Below, one piece after another: positions 1-8,518 of a stretch of DNA of 39,629 nucleotides. Where the stretch lies: positions 1-39,629 of the forward strand of contig DAIDKF010000020.1 in the NCBI GenBank assembly GCA_027450185.1. The letters are read 5' to 3'. The position numbers and the translations under genes were made by a program. How positions within the stretch are numbered: the stretch's first letter is position 1; each line of letters starts with the position of its first letter. The DNA comes from Granulicella sp. Its GTDB lineage: Bacteria; Acidobacteriota; Terriglobia; Terriglobales; Acidobacteriaceae. The notes beneath the pieces are model-generated. The model was not told where the DNA came from, did not search any database, and saw only the letters and a list, made by a program, of their open reading frames with translations.

Positions 1-8
1 GATCGGCG

Positions 9-1262
9 ATGAGAGAGATGTGGAAGCGGGCGGCCGGAGTGGAAGCTTCGGGTGTGGAAGCATCGGGCGAGAACATGGGGGAGCGGAAGACGGCCATCAC
101 TCCGCTGGGATTGAGCTCTATCTTTGCGCCGTTCCGGACGACGGGCGTGCAGAATGCGCTGCCCAAACCGACGGCGCAGAATCTGCGGCGGTTTGCTGAG
201 ATGCCGGTGGCGCGGCGGGCGATCAACTGCATCAAAGACCGGATTGCGTGCATGGATTGGCAGATCGAGGTGCGGCGCGGTGCGGGCGAGGATGTGGCCG
301 GCGATCGCGCGCAGCGAGCCGAGGCACTGACCAAGTCATTCGATACACCGAACGAGACTGACAGCTTTCGTACGCTGATCGAGCAGGTGATCGAAGACAC
401 GCTGGTGGGCGGCTTTGGCGCTGCAGAGATTGAGATCGGAGAGGGCGATCTGCCGGTGCGGCTGTATCCGGTGGATGGCGCATCGATCCAGGTGAACGCC
501 CATTGGAAGGGCGATCCACATGATCCGCGCTATGCGCAGATCACGGGCAAGCTCGGAGCGGAGGCGCTGGTACCGCTGCTCGACCATGAGTTGATGTATG
601 TGCGGCTCAATCCGCGCAGCCACACGCCGTTTGGGTTGGGCAAGGTAGAGGTTGCATTTGAATCGATCTCACACTTTCTACAGGCCCACCGGTATGCCGG
701 CAGGATGGCTTCGAATGGCGTGGTGCAGTATGCGCTGTGGATGAATCAGCAGACGCCGGAGCAGCATGAGCGGCTGATCCGCTGGTGGCAGGATGAGGTC
801 GAGGGGTCGGGTCGGGTTCCGGTGTTGAGCTCGGAGCAGAAGCCCGAGGTGCTGAAGTTCGCGGCCGGCACGGATGCGGATCTGCATCTGGAGTGGCAGC
901 AGTTTCTGCTGACCATGATCGCGAATGCATTTGATATTCCCGCCATGATGCTGAACGTGACGCAGAATGTGAATCGGTCGACCGCTGGCGAGCTGGCGGA
1001 TGAAGCGTTTCAGAATGCGATTGTTCCGCTGGCAAAGTTGATCGCCGACCACCTGACGCGCGATGTGATTGCGAAGCGCCTGGGGTGGAACGATCTGAGA
1101 TTCGTCTGGACGGACCTGGAGAGCCGCGATGAGATGGTCGAGGTGGAGATCCAGACGAAGTTGCTGGCTGCGGGAGTTCTGTCGGTGGCGGAGGTGAGGT
1201 CGATGCGTGGCCTTGCACCGGCAGAGTTAGCAAGTCCGTTGGTCGAGCCGCAAGGCGCGTAG
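9..1262 (+). CDS. Phage portal protein (HK97-type, Phage_portal family), 5' end possibly outside the window
   Basis: Portal proteins form the dodecameric ring at the capsid vertex through which DNA is packaged and to which the neck is attached. The translation carries the usual portal features: a helical N-terminal region (MPVARRAINCIKDRIA, about residue 60), a central stretch on positioning (DHELMYVRLNPRSHTPFGLG, about 192-211), and the C-terminal stem and crown part with FDIPAMMLNVTQNVNRSTA (about 314-332). The length (417 aa) fits the family. The first in-frame ATG is at 9, another at 18, and the frame is open to the left edge, so the true start may lie upstream. No ribosome binding site is visible for the ATG at 9. 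It heads a run of structural genes on the same strand; a large terminase would be expected just upstream, outside the window. Family assignment is from sequence reading and is strong; the exact start is not. Confidence 0.87.
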   Translation: MREMWKRAAGVEASGVEASGENMGERKTAITPLGLSSIFAPFRTTGVQNALPKPTAQNLRRFAEMPVARRAINCIKDRIACMDWQIEVRRGAGEDVAGDRAQRAEALTKSFDTPNETDSFRTLIEQVIEDTLVGGFGAAEIEIGEGDLPVRLYPVDGASIQVNAHWKGDPHDPRYAQITGKLGAEALVPLLDHELMYVRLNPRSHTPFGLGKVEVAFESISHFLQAHRYAGRMASNGVVQYALWMNQQTPEQHERLIRWWQDEVEGSGRVPVLSSEQKPEVLKFAAGTDADLHLEWQQFLLTMIANAFDIPAMMLNVTQNVNRSTAGELADEAFQNAIVPLAKLIADHLTRDVIAKRLGWNDLRFVWTDLESRDEMVEVEIQTKLLAAGVLSVAEVRSMRGLAPAELASPLVEPQGA

Positions 1263-1310
1263 TGCTGGCGCGTTGCGTGTCGATTGAAGGAGAGCGAAGA
1301 GGAGGCATGT

Positions 1311-1910
1311 GTGGAGAAAGCAGTGCAGTTGCGTCGAGTGGTGCGGCAACGTTGCAGAGGACGCGAGCTGCGTGCGATGGCGGTGGAGTTTCCGGAGGTA
1401 GCCGGTCATCCGAACCGGTTGCCCTTCGAGGGCTGCCTGACGCTGGTGGATGTCCCGAGCGACAAGGCGCCGAGTGGGGCACGCGGTCATCGGGTGGTGC
1501 TGACGAGGGAGGCTGCGGAGGCGGCGCTGCCGAGCCTGCTGGGCATGGCGGTGGACTACAAGGCTGGGTGGGATGGACATGATGCGCGGCAGAAGTGCGG
1601 CATCATCACGTCGGCCCACCTGGAGGGAAGCAAGCTGCTGGTGAGTGGCTTCCTGTTTGCGCGGGATTATCCGGAGATGGAGGCGAAGGTTGGCGGTGTT
1701 GCAGCCGAGGCCGGCAGCGCGATGGGGATGAGCTATGAGTTGGCAGATGCGCATGTAGCGGATATGCGAGACACCGTCTGGCGGTTGACACGAGCGACGT
1801 TTACGGGTGCGGCGATTCTGCTGCGCGAGAAGGCGGCGTATCGTGCAACATCTTTTCGCGTGAACCGCAGAGCCGAACACCGGCAGGCACGAGCCGCTGT
1901 GACGAAGTAA
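1311..1910 (+). CDS. Putative prohead maturation protease / capsid assembly protein
   Basis: The gene lies exactly where the capsid maturation protease sits in HK97-like modules, between portal and capsid genes. The protein (about 199 aa) has a central block GMAVDYKAGWDGHDARQKCG, then a stretch ending GSAMGMSYE, then FTGAAILLREKAAY. A His in the first block and a Ser in GMSYE could be the His/Ser pair of a prohead protease, but that is a tentative reading and no perfect family signature is seen. The chosen start is GTG at 1311, preceded by an AGGAGG-type site at 1300-1305 with a 5-base spacer. The frame can be extended to TTG 1284, which lacks such a site. If it is not the protease it is another capsid-assembly factor. 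Confidence 0.6.
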   Translation: MEKAVQLRRVVRQRCRGRELRAMAVEFPEVAGHPNRLPFEGCLTLVDVPSDKAPSGARGHRVVLTREAAEAALPSLLGMAVDYKAGWDGHDARQKCGIITSAHLEGSKLLVSGFLFARDYPEMEAKVGGVAAEAGSAMGMSYELADAHVADMRDTVWRLTRATFTGAAILLREKAAYRATSFRVNRRAEHRQARAAVTK

Positions 1911-1947
1911 GACGTCCTGACGGACGCCAGAAAGATGGAGGAGAGCA

Positions 1948-2379
1948 ATGGAAGATAGCAACGTGGTGGATTTGATGGAAGCAACCGAACGATTGGAAGC
2001 AGTCGCAGAGGCACTGGAGCAGGCGGCTGCGCTGCTTGCTGAGAGGCAGGTGGCGCTGGCGGCTGAGGCTGAGGAGCATGTCGGGCGGATTGTGGCGACG
2101 GTGGAGTCGGCACGCGAGGCTGAGTTGGAGCGGCGACTCGTCGAGGCTGAGGCGAAGATTGCCGAGCTCACGGCGTCGGCTGCTCCGCAGTCGCAGGGAC
2201 GCAAGACGTTGCCGACAGGCATGGCAACGATGCTCGCAAAACAGGGAGTGACGCTGGAGTTGGGAGCGTCCGGTGCATCGATTGAGGCTGGCGCGCTGGA
2301 TAGCGCGCTGACGAGCCTGGGCATCGAGCAGCGTATCGCGGTGAAGTCAGAGTTGAGACGCGCCGGCTTGCTGGGTTAG
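1948..2379 (+). CDS. Coiled-coil phage protein, candidate scaffolding protein
   Basis: This 143-residue protein is mainly Ala/Glu-rich alpha helix (about residues 5-75), with heptad-like spacing that suggests a coiled coil. A short proline/glutamine hinge (SAAPQSQGRK, about 78-87) follows, then a small C-terminal helical domain. A helical, charged protein directly before the capsid gene is what a scaffolding protein usually looks like, and the upstream gene is the putative protease that would remove it. ATG 1948 is preceded by a clear GGAGGAGAG-type site. I recognise no conserved family motif, so the scaffolding role rests on position and composition only. Confidence 0.55.
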   Translation: MEDSNVVDLMEATERLEAVAEALEQAAALLAERQVALAAEAEEHVGRIVATVESAREAELERRLVEAEAKIAELTASAAPQSQGRKTLPTGMATMLAKQGVTLELGASGASIEAGALDSALTSLGIEQRIAVKSELRRAGLLG

Positions 2380-2430
2380 GTGTCGGATCGCTTCGGTCGA
2401 TAGGACCGCGTGTAGATAAGAAGAAAACAA

Positions 2431-2465
2431 GGCGCAGCCGGACTTCGATCCGTCTGCGCCTTTTT
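2431..2465 (+). terminator. Rho-independent terminator-like hairpin just before the capsid gene
   Basis: GGCGCAG at 2431-2437 pairs with CTGCGCC at 2454-2460. The stem continues inward with CGGA/TCCG after one mismatch, leaving a six-base loop, and five T residues follow at 2461-2465. This is a textbook intrinsic terminator, yet it lies inside a phage structural operon only 21 bases before the capsid ATG. Confidence 0.75.
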
Positions 2466-2486
2466 ACAGAGATACGAGGAGACAAA

Positions 2487-3458
2487 ATGAACGCGAAGTT
2501 TACGCAGATCAACGCAACGGCGGACTACATCGGACCGGGTGCTATTGAAGTTCCGATCTATCAGACAGAGATCCTGGACCTGGTGCGCCGTCGTGGCGTC
2601 TTCGGCCAGCGCATCAAGCAGGTTCCGGCGACGGGTCATCCGTCACGCTACTTTGAGGAGACGGCGATTCCTGCTGCCGCAGCCTCGTCGGCATTCGTCA
2701 ATCCGCGCGCCATCGTGCCGACCATCGTGCAGCCGACCCGCATCGAGAACAGTGTTCCGCTGAAGGCGCTGGTTGCACAGATCGACTACAACCTGTTCGA
2801 TCTTGAGCTGGGCAAACAGCAGAGCCAGTTTGCCTATCTGCAGGCCAAGGACCTCACCGACACTGTGGATGGCGTTCTGCGCACGCACGATATCGCGCTG
2901 TGGAACGGTACTGACACGAGCCTGAGTTCGCCGACGACCGCGCAGTACTTTGGCGCTGTCGGGCAGATTGCGGCTGGCGGTAATACGACTACGATCAGCA
3001 CAAGCGAGAGCATTGTCGACGGATTGAAGTCGACCATTGCGCAGATGCTTTCCAATACCAGCTTCGGTGTTCGTCCGACTGCGATCTATGCGAATCCGGT
3101 GCTGCTGGATCTGATCGATCGCGAGATGAAGACGGAGTTCAACGTGGTTCTGAACACGAAGAACATCGAGGGCGGCCTCACGGTGAAGACGCTCAGCACG
3201 CAGGCGGGCGACATTCCGCTGATTCCTGAGTGGACGCTGCCTTACACCGGTGTCCCAGGATCGGGCTCTGCGGTACTGCCGGCCTACATCGTGACCGAGG
3301 ACCTGATCGAGTATCACTGGCTGGGCGAGCCGAATCCGCGTGTGTTCCAGCTTGGTCTACAGGGCTCGCTGGCTAGCCAGTATGCCGTGGTCAAGTTTGG
3401 AGCGGTGGTGGTGAAGGGCGCGAGCTATGCGCACTATCAGGTGCTGGTCGATCGCTAG
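2487..3458 (+). CDS. Phage major capsid protein (HK97 fold)
   Basis: A 323-residue structural protein in the canonical place for the capsid subunit. The N-terminus lacks a long delta-type scaffolding domain, consistent with the separate scaffold candidate upstream. The pattern reads as an HK97-fold coat protein: an N-terminal arm, an E-loop-like segment about residues 45-80 (TGHPSRYFEETAIPAA), a long spine-helix region (QAKDLTDTVDGVLRTHDIAL, about 119-138), the family-typical ATAIYANPVLLDLIDREM-like segment at about 201-218, and a C-terminal strand-rich part ending VVKGASYAHYQVLVDR. ATG 2487 follows an ACGAGGAG site. The gene is isolated by a terminator upstream and a hairpin downstream, so its transcript level may be set separately from its neighbours. 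Confidence 0.82.
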   Translation: MNAKFTQINATADYIGPGAIEVPIYQTEILDLVRRRGVFGQRIKQVPATGHPSRYFEETAIPAAAASSAFVNPRAIVPTIVQPTRIENSVPLKALVAQIDYNLFDLELGKQQSQFAYLQAKDLTDTVDGVLRTHDIALWNGTDTSLSSPTTAQYFGAVGQIAAGGNTTTISTSESIVDGLKSTIAQMLSNTSFGVRPTAIYANPVLLDLIDREMKTEFNVVLNTKNIEGGLTVKTLSTQAGDIPLIPEWTLPYTGVPGSGSAVLPAYIVTEDLIEYHWLGEPNPRVFQLGLQGSLASQYAVVKFGAVVVKGASYAHYQVLVDR

Positions 3459-3469
3459 AACGAACGGGG

Positions 3470-3494
3470 GCCGGAGTGTGGTGGGCGCTCCGGC
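3470..3494 (+). repeat. Hairpin after the capsid gene
   Basis: GCCGGAG at 3470-3476 and CTCCGGC at 3488-3494 form a perfect 7-bp inverted repeat with an 11-base loop, 12 bases after the capsid stop codon. The following bases are only weakly T-rich, so it is more likely an mRNA 3'-end stabiliser or an attenuator than a strong terminator. Confidence 0.5.
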
Positions 3495-3534
3495 TTCGTC
3501 CTGATGCGGGTGCGAGGGAAGAAGGAGAGAAGCG

Positions 3535-4146
3535 ATGGGATATTTGTTGCCAGCAGATTATGTGGCGTTTGGACTATCGGCGGACACGGCCGACTCGTGG
3601 GTGACGACCGCCTCGTCGATGATCGAGGCCTACTGTCGGCGGCCGTCGTTGATGTCTGCAAGTTATACCGAGCGGATGAGAGTGCCGATTAGGCGGCAAA
3701 CCGTACGGCTGAGTTATGGCCCGCTGATCAGCGTGGACTCGATCCGGGCACAGTATGCGCGACCCGGTTATGGGAATGATTTCTACGGCGACTTTGTGTA
3801 TGAGACCGGATACGCCGCAGCGTTTGCGTTGCCGGGTCAGTGGGTGAGTGTAGACCCATCGACTGTCTATGTGAGCCTGCCGACAGGAGAGTTTCACTTT
3901 CCATGGAACATCATGGGAATGCGTTACTGCGAGGCCGAAGTCACCTACACGGGTGGCCTGACAACGGTGCCGACTGCGGTGCAGGTAGCCTGTGCGCAGA
4001 TTGTGCGCAATGCGCAGGCGACGCCTGGCCTGAATGTGAAGTCCAGCAAGATGGACACGCTGCAGACGCAATACTTCAGCGACTCGCTGATGGATAGTCA
4101 GGTGCAGGCGCTGCTGCAGCCGTATGTGGCAGAGAGGCTTGGTTAG
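3535..4146 (+). CDS. Head-tail connector / adaptor protein (gp6-like)
   Basis: A 203-residue protein immediately after the capsid gene. The N-terminus (YLLPADYVAFGLSADTADSW followed by an SSMIEAYCRR segment) resembles the helical start of phage head-tail connector proteins, where a short helix bundle leads to a conserved IeayCgR-like patch. A beta-rich middle and a final helical region (VQVACAQIVRNAQATPGLNV, about 149-168) also fit. Adaptors bind the portal ring and extend the neck. The ATG at 3535 follows GAAGGAGAG. The stop codon is two bases from the next ATG, so the two genes are translationally linked. Assignment rests on motif resemblance and position. Confidence 0.68.
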   Translation: MGYLLPADYVAFGLSADTADSWVTTASSMIEAYCRRPSLMSASYTERMRVPIRRQTVRLSYGPLISVDSIRAQYARPGYGNDFYGDFVYETGYAAAFALPGQWVSVDPSTVYVSLPTGEFHFPWNIMGMRYCEAEVTYTGGLTTVPTAVQVACAQIVRNAQATPGLNVKSSKMDTLQTQYFSDSLMDSQVQALLQPYVAERLG

Positions 4147-4148
4147 CG

Positions 4149-4556
4149 ATGAATGCTTCTACGGATTTACTACAGTCAGGCGATGGGGTGATGCGTTGCG
4201 CGGACGCGGTGATGCGTGCAGCAGGTGGCGTATCTGTGCTGCTGCGGATTGCGGCGCCCGCGGTATCGGGCGATGATGCAGAGCAGTTGGGACTGGCGAC
4301 GCCGGAGTTTCAGGACATGCCGCTGGGGCCGGCAACATTTCGCCAGTCGGGTAGCGTTGCGAAGTTGCTGGTGTCGGGGAGTACGGTACAGGTGTTGGTG
4401 GGGTCGCTGGGGTATGACTCGGCAGATGTGTTGTTCGAGACAGCGGTGGGCGTGTTGATTGGTGACCTGTTGTACAAGATCACGAATAGCATCGCGTTGC
4501 AGGCAATGGGCACGGTCTACTCCTATGCGCTGACACTAGTGCCACCCGTTCGCTAG
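4149..4556 (+). CDS. Small phage neck protein, possible head-closure (stopper) protein
   Basis: A 135-residue protein between the adaptor and the next neck gene, the place of head-closure proteins in siphovirus-like modules. The sequence is a small alpha/beta protein without membrane segments; the second half (LVSGSTVQVLVGSLGYDSAD and onward) is predicted strand-rich. I recognise no family signature. It starts two bases after the preceding stop codon. The function is inferred only from gene order. Confidence 0.5.
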   Translation: MNASTDLLQSGDGVMRCADAVMRAAGGVSVLLRIAAPAVSGDDAEQLGLATPEFQDMPLGPATFRQSGSVAKLLVSGSTVQVLVGSLGYDSADVLFETAVGVLIGDLLYKITNSIALQAMGTVYSYALTLVPPVR

Positions 4557-4591
4557 CGGAAAAGACGAGCGAAGAACCGAAGGAGGTTCGT

Positions 4592-5098
4592 GTGCAGAAC
4601 GCGAAGGATACGTTCTATGAGGTATTGCGAAGCAGATTGGTCGTGCTGAATCCAGAGCGGACCATTGTGCTGCGCGGAGTGGTGAGACCAGGTGTACTGG
4701 TGGAGGAGAACGAGCTTCTTTCGGCAGTGGCGCTGCCGGATTGTTTTCGGATGCGATGGGAAGTGAGCGCAGTGGACGCCAACGGAATCATGCCGCTGGT
4801 CACGCTACAGTGCGCCATCGACTACGAGACGGCCGGAACATCAATGAACACAGGAATGGATCGAGGGCGTGCGCTGGCGGCGATGGACGCAGAGTTGCAG
4901 GCGGCAGTGAATGCACTGCCCAGGACGACGCTGAAGATGAACTACTCGGGGCTCGTTAGCGGAGGCGCGGCAGTCGCGATGACTACCAGTGTGTGGTGGA
5001 GTGAGGTGGCGTTTGGAAAGACGGTCATCAAGGATGATCGGCTGGCTCGCACCGCTACGGTCAACGTGATGAGCTTCCAGGAAGCAGGTGAACTGTGA
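4592..5098 (+). CDS. Phage neck / tail-terminator-like protein
   Basis: A 168-residue protein starting with GTG at 4592, well placed behind AAGGAGG at 4580-4586. It occupies the position of the tail terminator (tail completion) gene, between the stopper candidate and the tail-tube candidate. The centre is a mixed alpha/beta domain and residues 85-110 form a helix (MDRGRALAAMDAELQAAVNA). The stop overlaps the following start (GTGA), so it is coupled to the tail protein gene. Function is by gene order and size; there is no decisive motif. Confidence 0.5.
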   Translation: MQNAKDTFYEVLRSRLVVLNPERTIVLRGVVRPGVLVEENELLSAVALPDCFRMRWEVSAVDANGIMPLVTLQCAIDYETAGTSMNTGMDRGRALAAMDAELQAAVNALPRTTLKMNYSGLVSGGAAVAMTTSVWWSEVAFGKTVIKDDRLARTATVNVMSFQEAGEL

Positions 5099-6045
5099 GC
5101 AATTTGACGGCAATGACGACACCGATGGTGGGTCGCGTGAGTGCGTATTTCGCTCCGGTGAATCGTGCGGCACAGCAGCCGACCATCTTCGATGCAGCGC
5201 AGAGTGGAGCATTCGCGCTGAATAGTCCACCTGCTCCGTGGATCAGCCTGGGATGGATTATGGGCTTCGCGCGAAAGTGCGGCACGAAGATTGAAGCTGT
5301 GCGGACGGGTGCGCCTGCGACTACGTTGTTGCAGGCGCGGACGGAGATCGAGGCGACGGTGTCGTTCGCATTCGAGAGCTGGGGAAAGCTTCAACTTGCT
5401 CTGTCGGCGGGCACACAGCAGATGAACCTGCTTGCTGTTGCGGCTGGTGCGACGGGAGAAGGCTCGGGCGGAACGGCGGTCGCTGCGGTTGCGCTACAGA
5501 CGGGCTCGACGGCAACTGTGTTGCAGGTGGGCGCTACAGCGGCTGCTGCATTCAGTGTCGGCGAGTTGGTTGCAGTGGACATCGACTACGCAGCGCAGAC
5601 CGGATTCATCGGCAGCGGAGTAAGTGGAGCGTACGTGCAGACAGCGTTGACCGATGTGGACTATGTGCGACGTGTGACGCTGAACGTCGGGCGTATCGCC
5701 TCGATCAACAGTACGACGGGGGCACTCACGCTGGAATGGCCGCTGATTGCGGGCGTTCCGAGCGCGAGCATGAAGGTGAGCGGCGTGATGGGCTTCTGCG
5801 ACCGTGAGGGCTCGAGTTTTATTCAGGAATGGTCGGCGGTGTTTGTGGGTGAGGGCCAGCAGGGCGAGCGCATCATCTGGCACTATCCGCGACTGCAGGC
5901 GATGACTGGTGCGGCGGAAGCCAATGTAGTTGGCGGTGGTGGATACGAAAAGGTACAGCTCAGTGCCGCGTTTCGCGCTCTCCCGGTGACGGATCCGGTC
6001 GATGGAGAGACGGTCGTTTGCTTCCGTAGTTATGTGGCAAGTTAG
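5095..6045 (+). CDS. Tail-tube-like (major tail) protein
   Basis: A 316-residue protein that starts at GTG 5095, overlapping the previous stop by four bases. It is rich in Ala, Thr, Gly and Val and reads as largely beta structure, as in tail-tube proteins. An N-terminal segment (MVGRVSAYFAPVNRA) and an RGAP-ATTLLQARTEIEATVSF-like beta region lead to an inserted loop-rich section (about 120-220) containing SVGELVAVDIDYAAQTGFIG, and the C-terminus returns to strands. Major tail proteins polymerise into the tube through which DNA passes. The assignment comes from composition and from its place after the neck genes. A baseplate wedge or spike protein is an alternative, because no tape-measure gene follows. 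Confidence 0.5.
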   Translation: MSNLTAMTTPMVGRVSAYFAPVNRAAQQPTIFDAAQSGAFALNSPPAPWISLGWIMGFARKCGTKIEAVRTGAPATTLLQARTEIEATVSFAFESWGKLQLALSAGTQQMNLLAVAAGATGEGSGGTAVAAVALQTGSTATVLQVGATAAAAFSVGELVAVDIDYAAQTGFIGSGVSGAYVQTALTDVDYVRRVTLNVGRIASINSTTGALTLEWPLIAGVPSASMKVSGVMGFCDREGSSFIQEWSAVFVGEGQQGERIIWHYPRLQAMTGAAEANVVGGGGYEKVQLSAAFRALPVTDPVDGETVVCFRSYVAS

Positions 6046-6066
6046 GTTTGCGATGAAGGAGAGAAT

Positions 6067-8463
6067 GTGCGGATTACGATCGATAATCTGGATGGGCTAG
6101 GCGCGATCGACTACACCGAGGCGGTCGTCGCAGGGGGACCGATTACTGTGCAACGTGCGCTCAATGAGCCCTCGCGTTGCACGGCAGAGATCATGCTAGG
6201 AGTCGAAGGGTTGGCCGTGCCCGTGCGCCGCGGCAAGGTGACGGTAACGGCCGCCGATGCGACTTTGCTGTTCACCGGCTATCTGGCGACGGAGCCGGTG
6301 AGAATTTATTCGGGCAATGCGTCGACTGGGCCGGTGTATCGGGCGCGTGTAACGGCGGTCAGCGATGAGTGGTTGCTCGATAATCTAGGGTCGGGTGCGG
6401 GCCTGCGCGATGCGGAGTCGCTGGGGCTTGCTGGCACCGCGCTGGTGACGCAACTCGCAACGCGCGCACAGGCTGGCGGGTCAGCCGGTGTGACGGTGAC
6501 GACGTCGGGCACCGTTCCGGCGACGGGCTCATTTTCGGCGCGCGCATCCTCTCCCTTTAGCGTGAACGCTGCGAACGCTGCGAGCTCCGCGTATGCCGCG
6601 TATCGCGCGCTGAATGGGCAGATTCTGATACAGCCCGTGGGCAATGTGACCCACGCGTTTAGCGATGCCAACGGTACGCTGTCCGTCTCTGAGCTTCAGA
6701 CGACTGCCGTTCGCGAACTGGCGAACGACGTCACGATTACAGGAGCGGAAGAGCCCGCGGCCTACATCCAGGAAAACTTCTTTGGCGATGGCACGACGAC
6801 GGTCTTCGATCTGACCGAATCTGCGTATCGAGATACGAATCGTCTGCTCGTGCTGGATAATTTTACCGAGCCAAGCTTCAATCCAGCACAGTGGATTGTG
6901 GCCGATCCCGGCAGCTATCTTTCGCTGAGCTCGACCGGCCTGACGATGAATGGCGGCAACGGCTCCGACGGTCAGACAACCCTAACAGCAATCGATGCGA
7001 TAGAGATGGGCGGATCGATTGTTGTGCAGCTCAGCGGAGTTACACTTGCCGCCGCATGTGATGGGATGCTTGCGGGTATGTACCAGGGGCTTCCGGTGTT
7101 GGCCGAGTGCTTCGCTGGATTCCGTGTGCGTCAGAGCGTGAGCGGAACTGGTGGCGTTACGGTCATAGTTCCAGTCGTCAATGGGACTGAGGTAGGCACA
7201 GTGTTTACGCCGACAGTGGGTCATCTGTATACGCTGCGGATGCGGTTGCACTGCGTTGAGATGCAACGCGTAATGCAGCCGTACTATTGCATGGTCGATG
7301 GTGTGGTGCAGGGGTTTGGGAGCACCAGCGGCGTGGCCGCGCCTATGGATGTGGTGTTTGAACTTGTCGATGAGGGCGCTGCGTCGAACACTCCTGCAAC
7401 GGTGATCTATGACAGCATCGCAGCAGGTGGAACGTTGACCAGTACGCCGGCGACGTGCGCGTTTGTTCTGGCAAACTCCATACAGATGTTCGGTTCGGTG
7501 GCGGCGATCAGTGTGACGCGACCCGGAAGCATGTGGGTTGTGAGCACGCTGCCCGGTGGCACGTTACAGACTCGACTGATCGGCGTGGCGGGACAAGGCG
7601 TGGACTGTACGACCAGCTATGGCACGGCCGCTGGGGCACCGGGCAAGGTAACGTTTCTTGCCGGACGCGTTCCTGTCGCTGGTGAGCGTGTTACTGTGTA
7701 TTACCGCAACGAGCGGCGATCGGTGGCACGACTTGCGGACGCTACGAGTATTGCGTCCGAGGCGGTGAACGGGGCTCCAGGGACGTGTCGCTGGCTGGGT
7801 CGAGTCGCGCTTCCCGTCGCGCGCAGCAGTGTAGATTGCGAGAGCGCCGCGCAGGCAGTGCTCGCGTTTGCTAGCAGCCGCGCGGCTGCGGTTGCAGGGA
7901 CATATGCGCTGGTGAATCCTGCGCAGGACATATGGCCCGGTGATGTGCTGGCGATCACCAGTGCGGGAGTGACATCGTCGCTGCTGGTTCGCAGTGTAGT
8001 GGCGACCGACGGCGGAGCGGTGCCAGAGGTGCGTCACTACAAGGTGCGCTTCGCCAATGACTGGGCGACCGAATGGGCCGCAGGCATTGGATTGAAGCTG
8101 AGCGAAGAGATTGCGGCGGATGCGTATCTGCCGCAGGCCGCGTCGAGCGCGCCCGGTCAGGTGCTTGCGAACCTGCAGCAGTTGACCGTGACGAGCTTGT
8201 CGGATACTGCCATGCAAGTGGATGCCGGAATGGCTCCGCCTGCTGGCGGTGGGTTTGAGGTGCGGCTAAGAGACTGGTGGTTCGGCATGGGGGTAGATGG
8301 CGCGGACCTGGTGTTGCGCAGTCCGGTGCGTAGTTTCTCGATTCCATCCACTGCCCAACTCGAACGCTATTACGTGCGCATGTACGATGCGAGCACACCG
8401 CCGCTGTATTCACGGTTGTCCAGCGCAGTGTTTGTGAATATGCCGCTCAATGAGTTGGCCTAA
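6067..8463 (+). CDS. Large tail hub / tail-tip protein with inserted beta-sandwich domain
   Basis: A 798-residue protein starting with GTG 6067 behind AAGGAGAG. Residues 1-110 look like the first beta domain of phage tail hub proteins: a series of strands with GKVTVTAADATLLFTGYLAT, the pattern of Mu gp44 / T4 gp27-like hubs. A second hub-like section includes AVRELANDVTITG (about 217-229). From about residue 262 to 475 there is a glycine/serine-rich beta-sandwich-looking insertion (LVLDNFTEPSFNPAQWIVAD onward) that could be a carbohydrate-binding, concanavalin-like domain. After it the hub resumes (GERVTVYYRNERRSVARLAD; DIWPGDVLAITSAGV). The C-terminal 130 residues are strand-rich and may be a fibre-attachment or receptor-binding part. 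It ends the main structural run. Domain limits are by eye. Confidence 0.6.
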   Translation: MRITIDNLDGLGAIDYTEAVVAGGPITVQRALNEPSRCTAEIMLGVEGLAVPVRRGKVTVTAADATLLFTGYLATEPVRIYSGNASTGPVYRARVTAVSDEWLLDNLGSGAGLRDAESLGLAGTALVTQLATRAQAGGSAGVTVTTSGTVPATGSFSARASSPFSVNAANAASSAYAAYRALNGQILIQPVGNVTHAFSDANGTLSVSELQTTAVRELANDVTITGAEEPAAYIQENFFGDGTTTVFDLTESAYRDTNRLLVLDNFTEPSFNPAQWIVADPGSYLSLSSTGLTMNGGNGSDGQTTLTAIDAIEMGGSIVVQLSGVTLAAACDGMLAGMYQGLPVLAECFAGFRVRQSVSGTGGVTVIVPVVNGTEVGTVFTPTVGHLYTLRMRLHCVEMQRVMQPYYCMVDGVVQGFGSTSGVAAPMDVVFELVDEGAASNTPATVIYDSIAAGGTLTSTPATCAFVLANSIQMFGSVAAISVTRPGSMWVVSTLPGGTLQTRLIGVAGQGVDCTTSYGTAAGAPGKVTFLAGRVPVAGERVTVYYRNERRSVARLADATSIASEAVNGAPGTCRWLGRVALPVARSSVDCESAAQAVLAFASSRAAAVAGTYALVNPAQDIWPGDVLAITSAGVTSSLLVRSVVATDGGAVPEVRHYKVRFANDWATEWAAGIGLKLSEEIAADAYLPQAASSAPGQVLANLQQLTVTSLSDTAMQVDAGMAPPAGGGFEVRLRDWWFGMGVDGADLVLRSPVRSFSIPSTAQLERYYVRMYDASTPPLYSRLSSAVFVNMPLNELA

Positions 8464-8518
8464 GGATGAATCATCTGACAGATGACGAGGTGGGAGATGG
8501 CAAGGATGAGGTGGGTCG

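Noticed and set aside
1262-1582. 106-codon open frame at the portal/protease junction
   Set aside because: Gly/Ser/Arg-rich with no family match; overlaps the better supported gene starting at GTG 1311.
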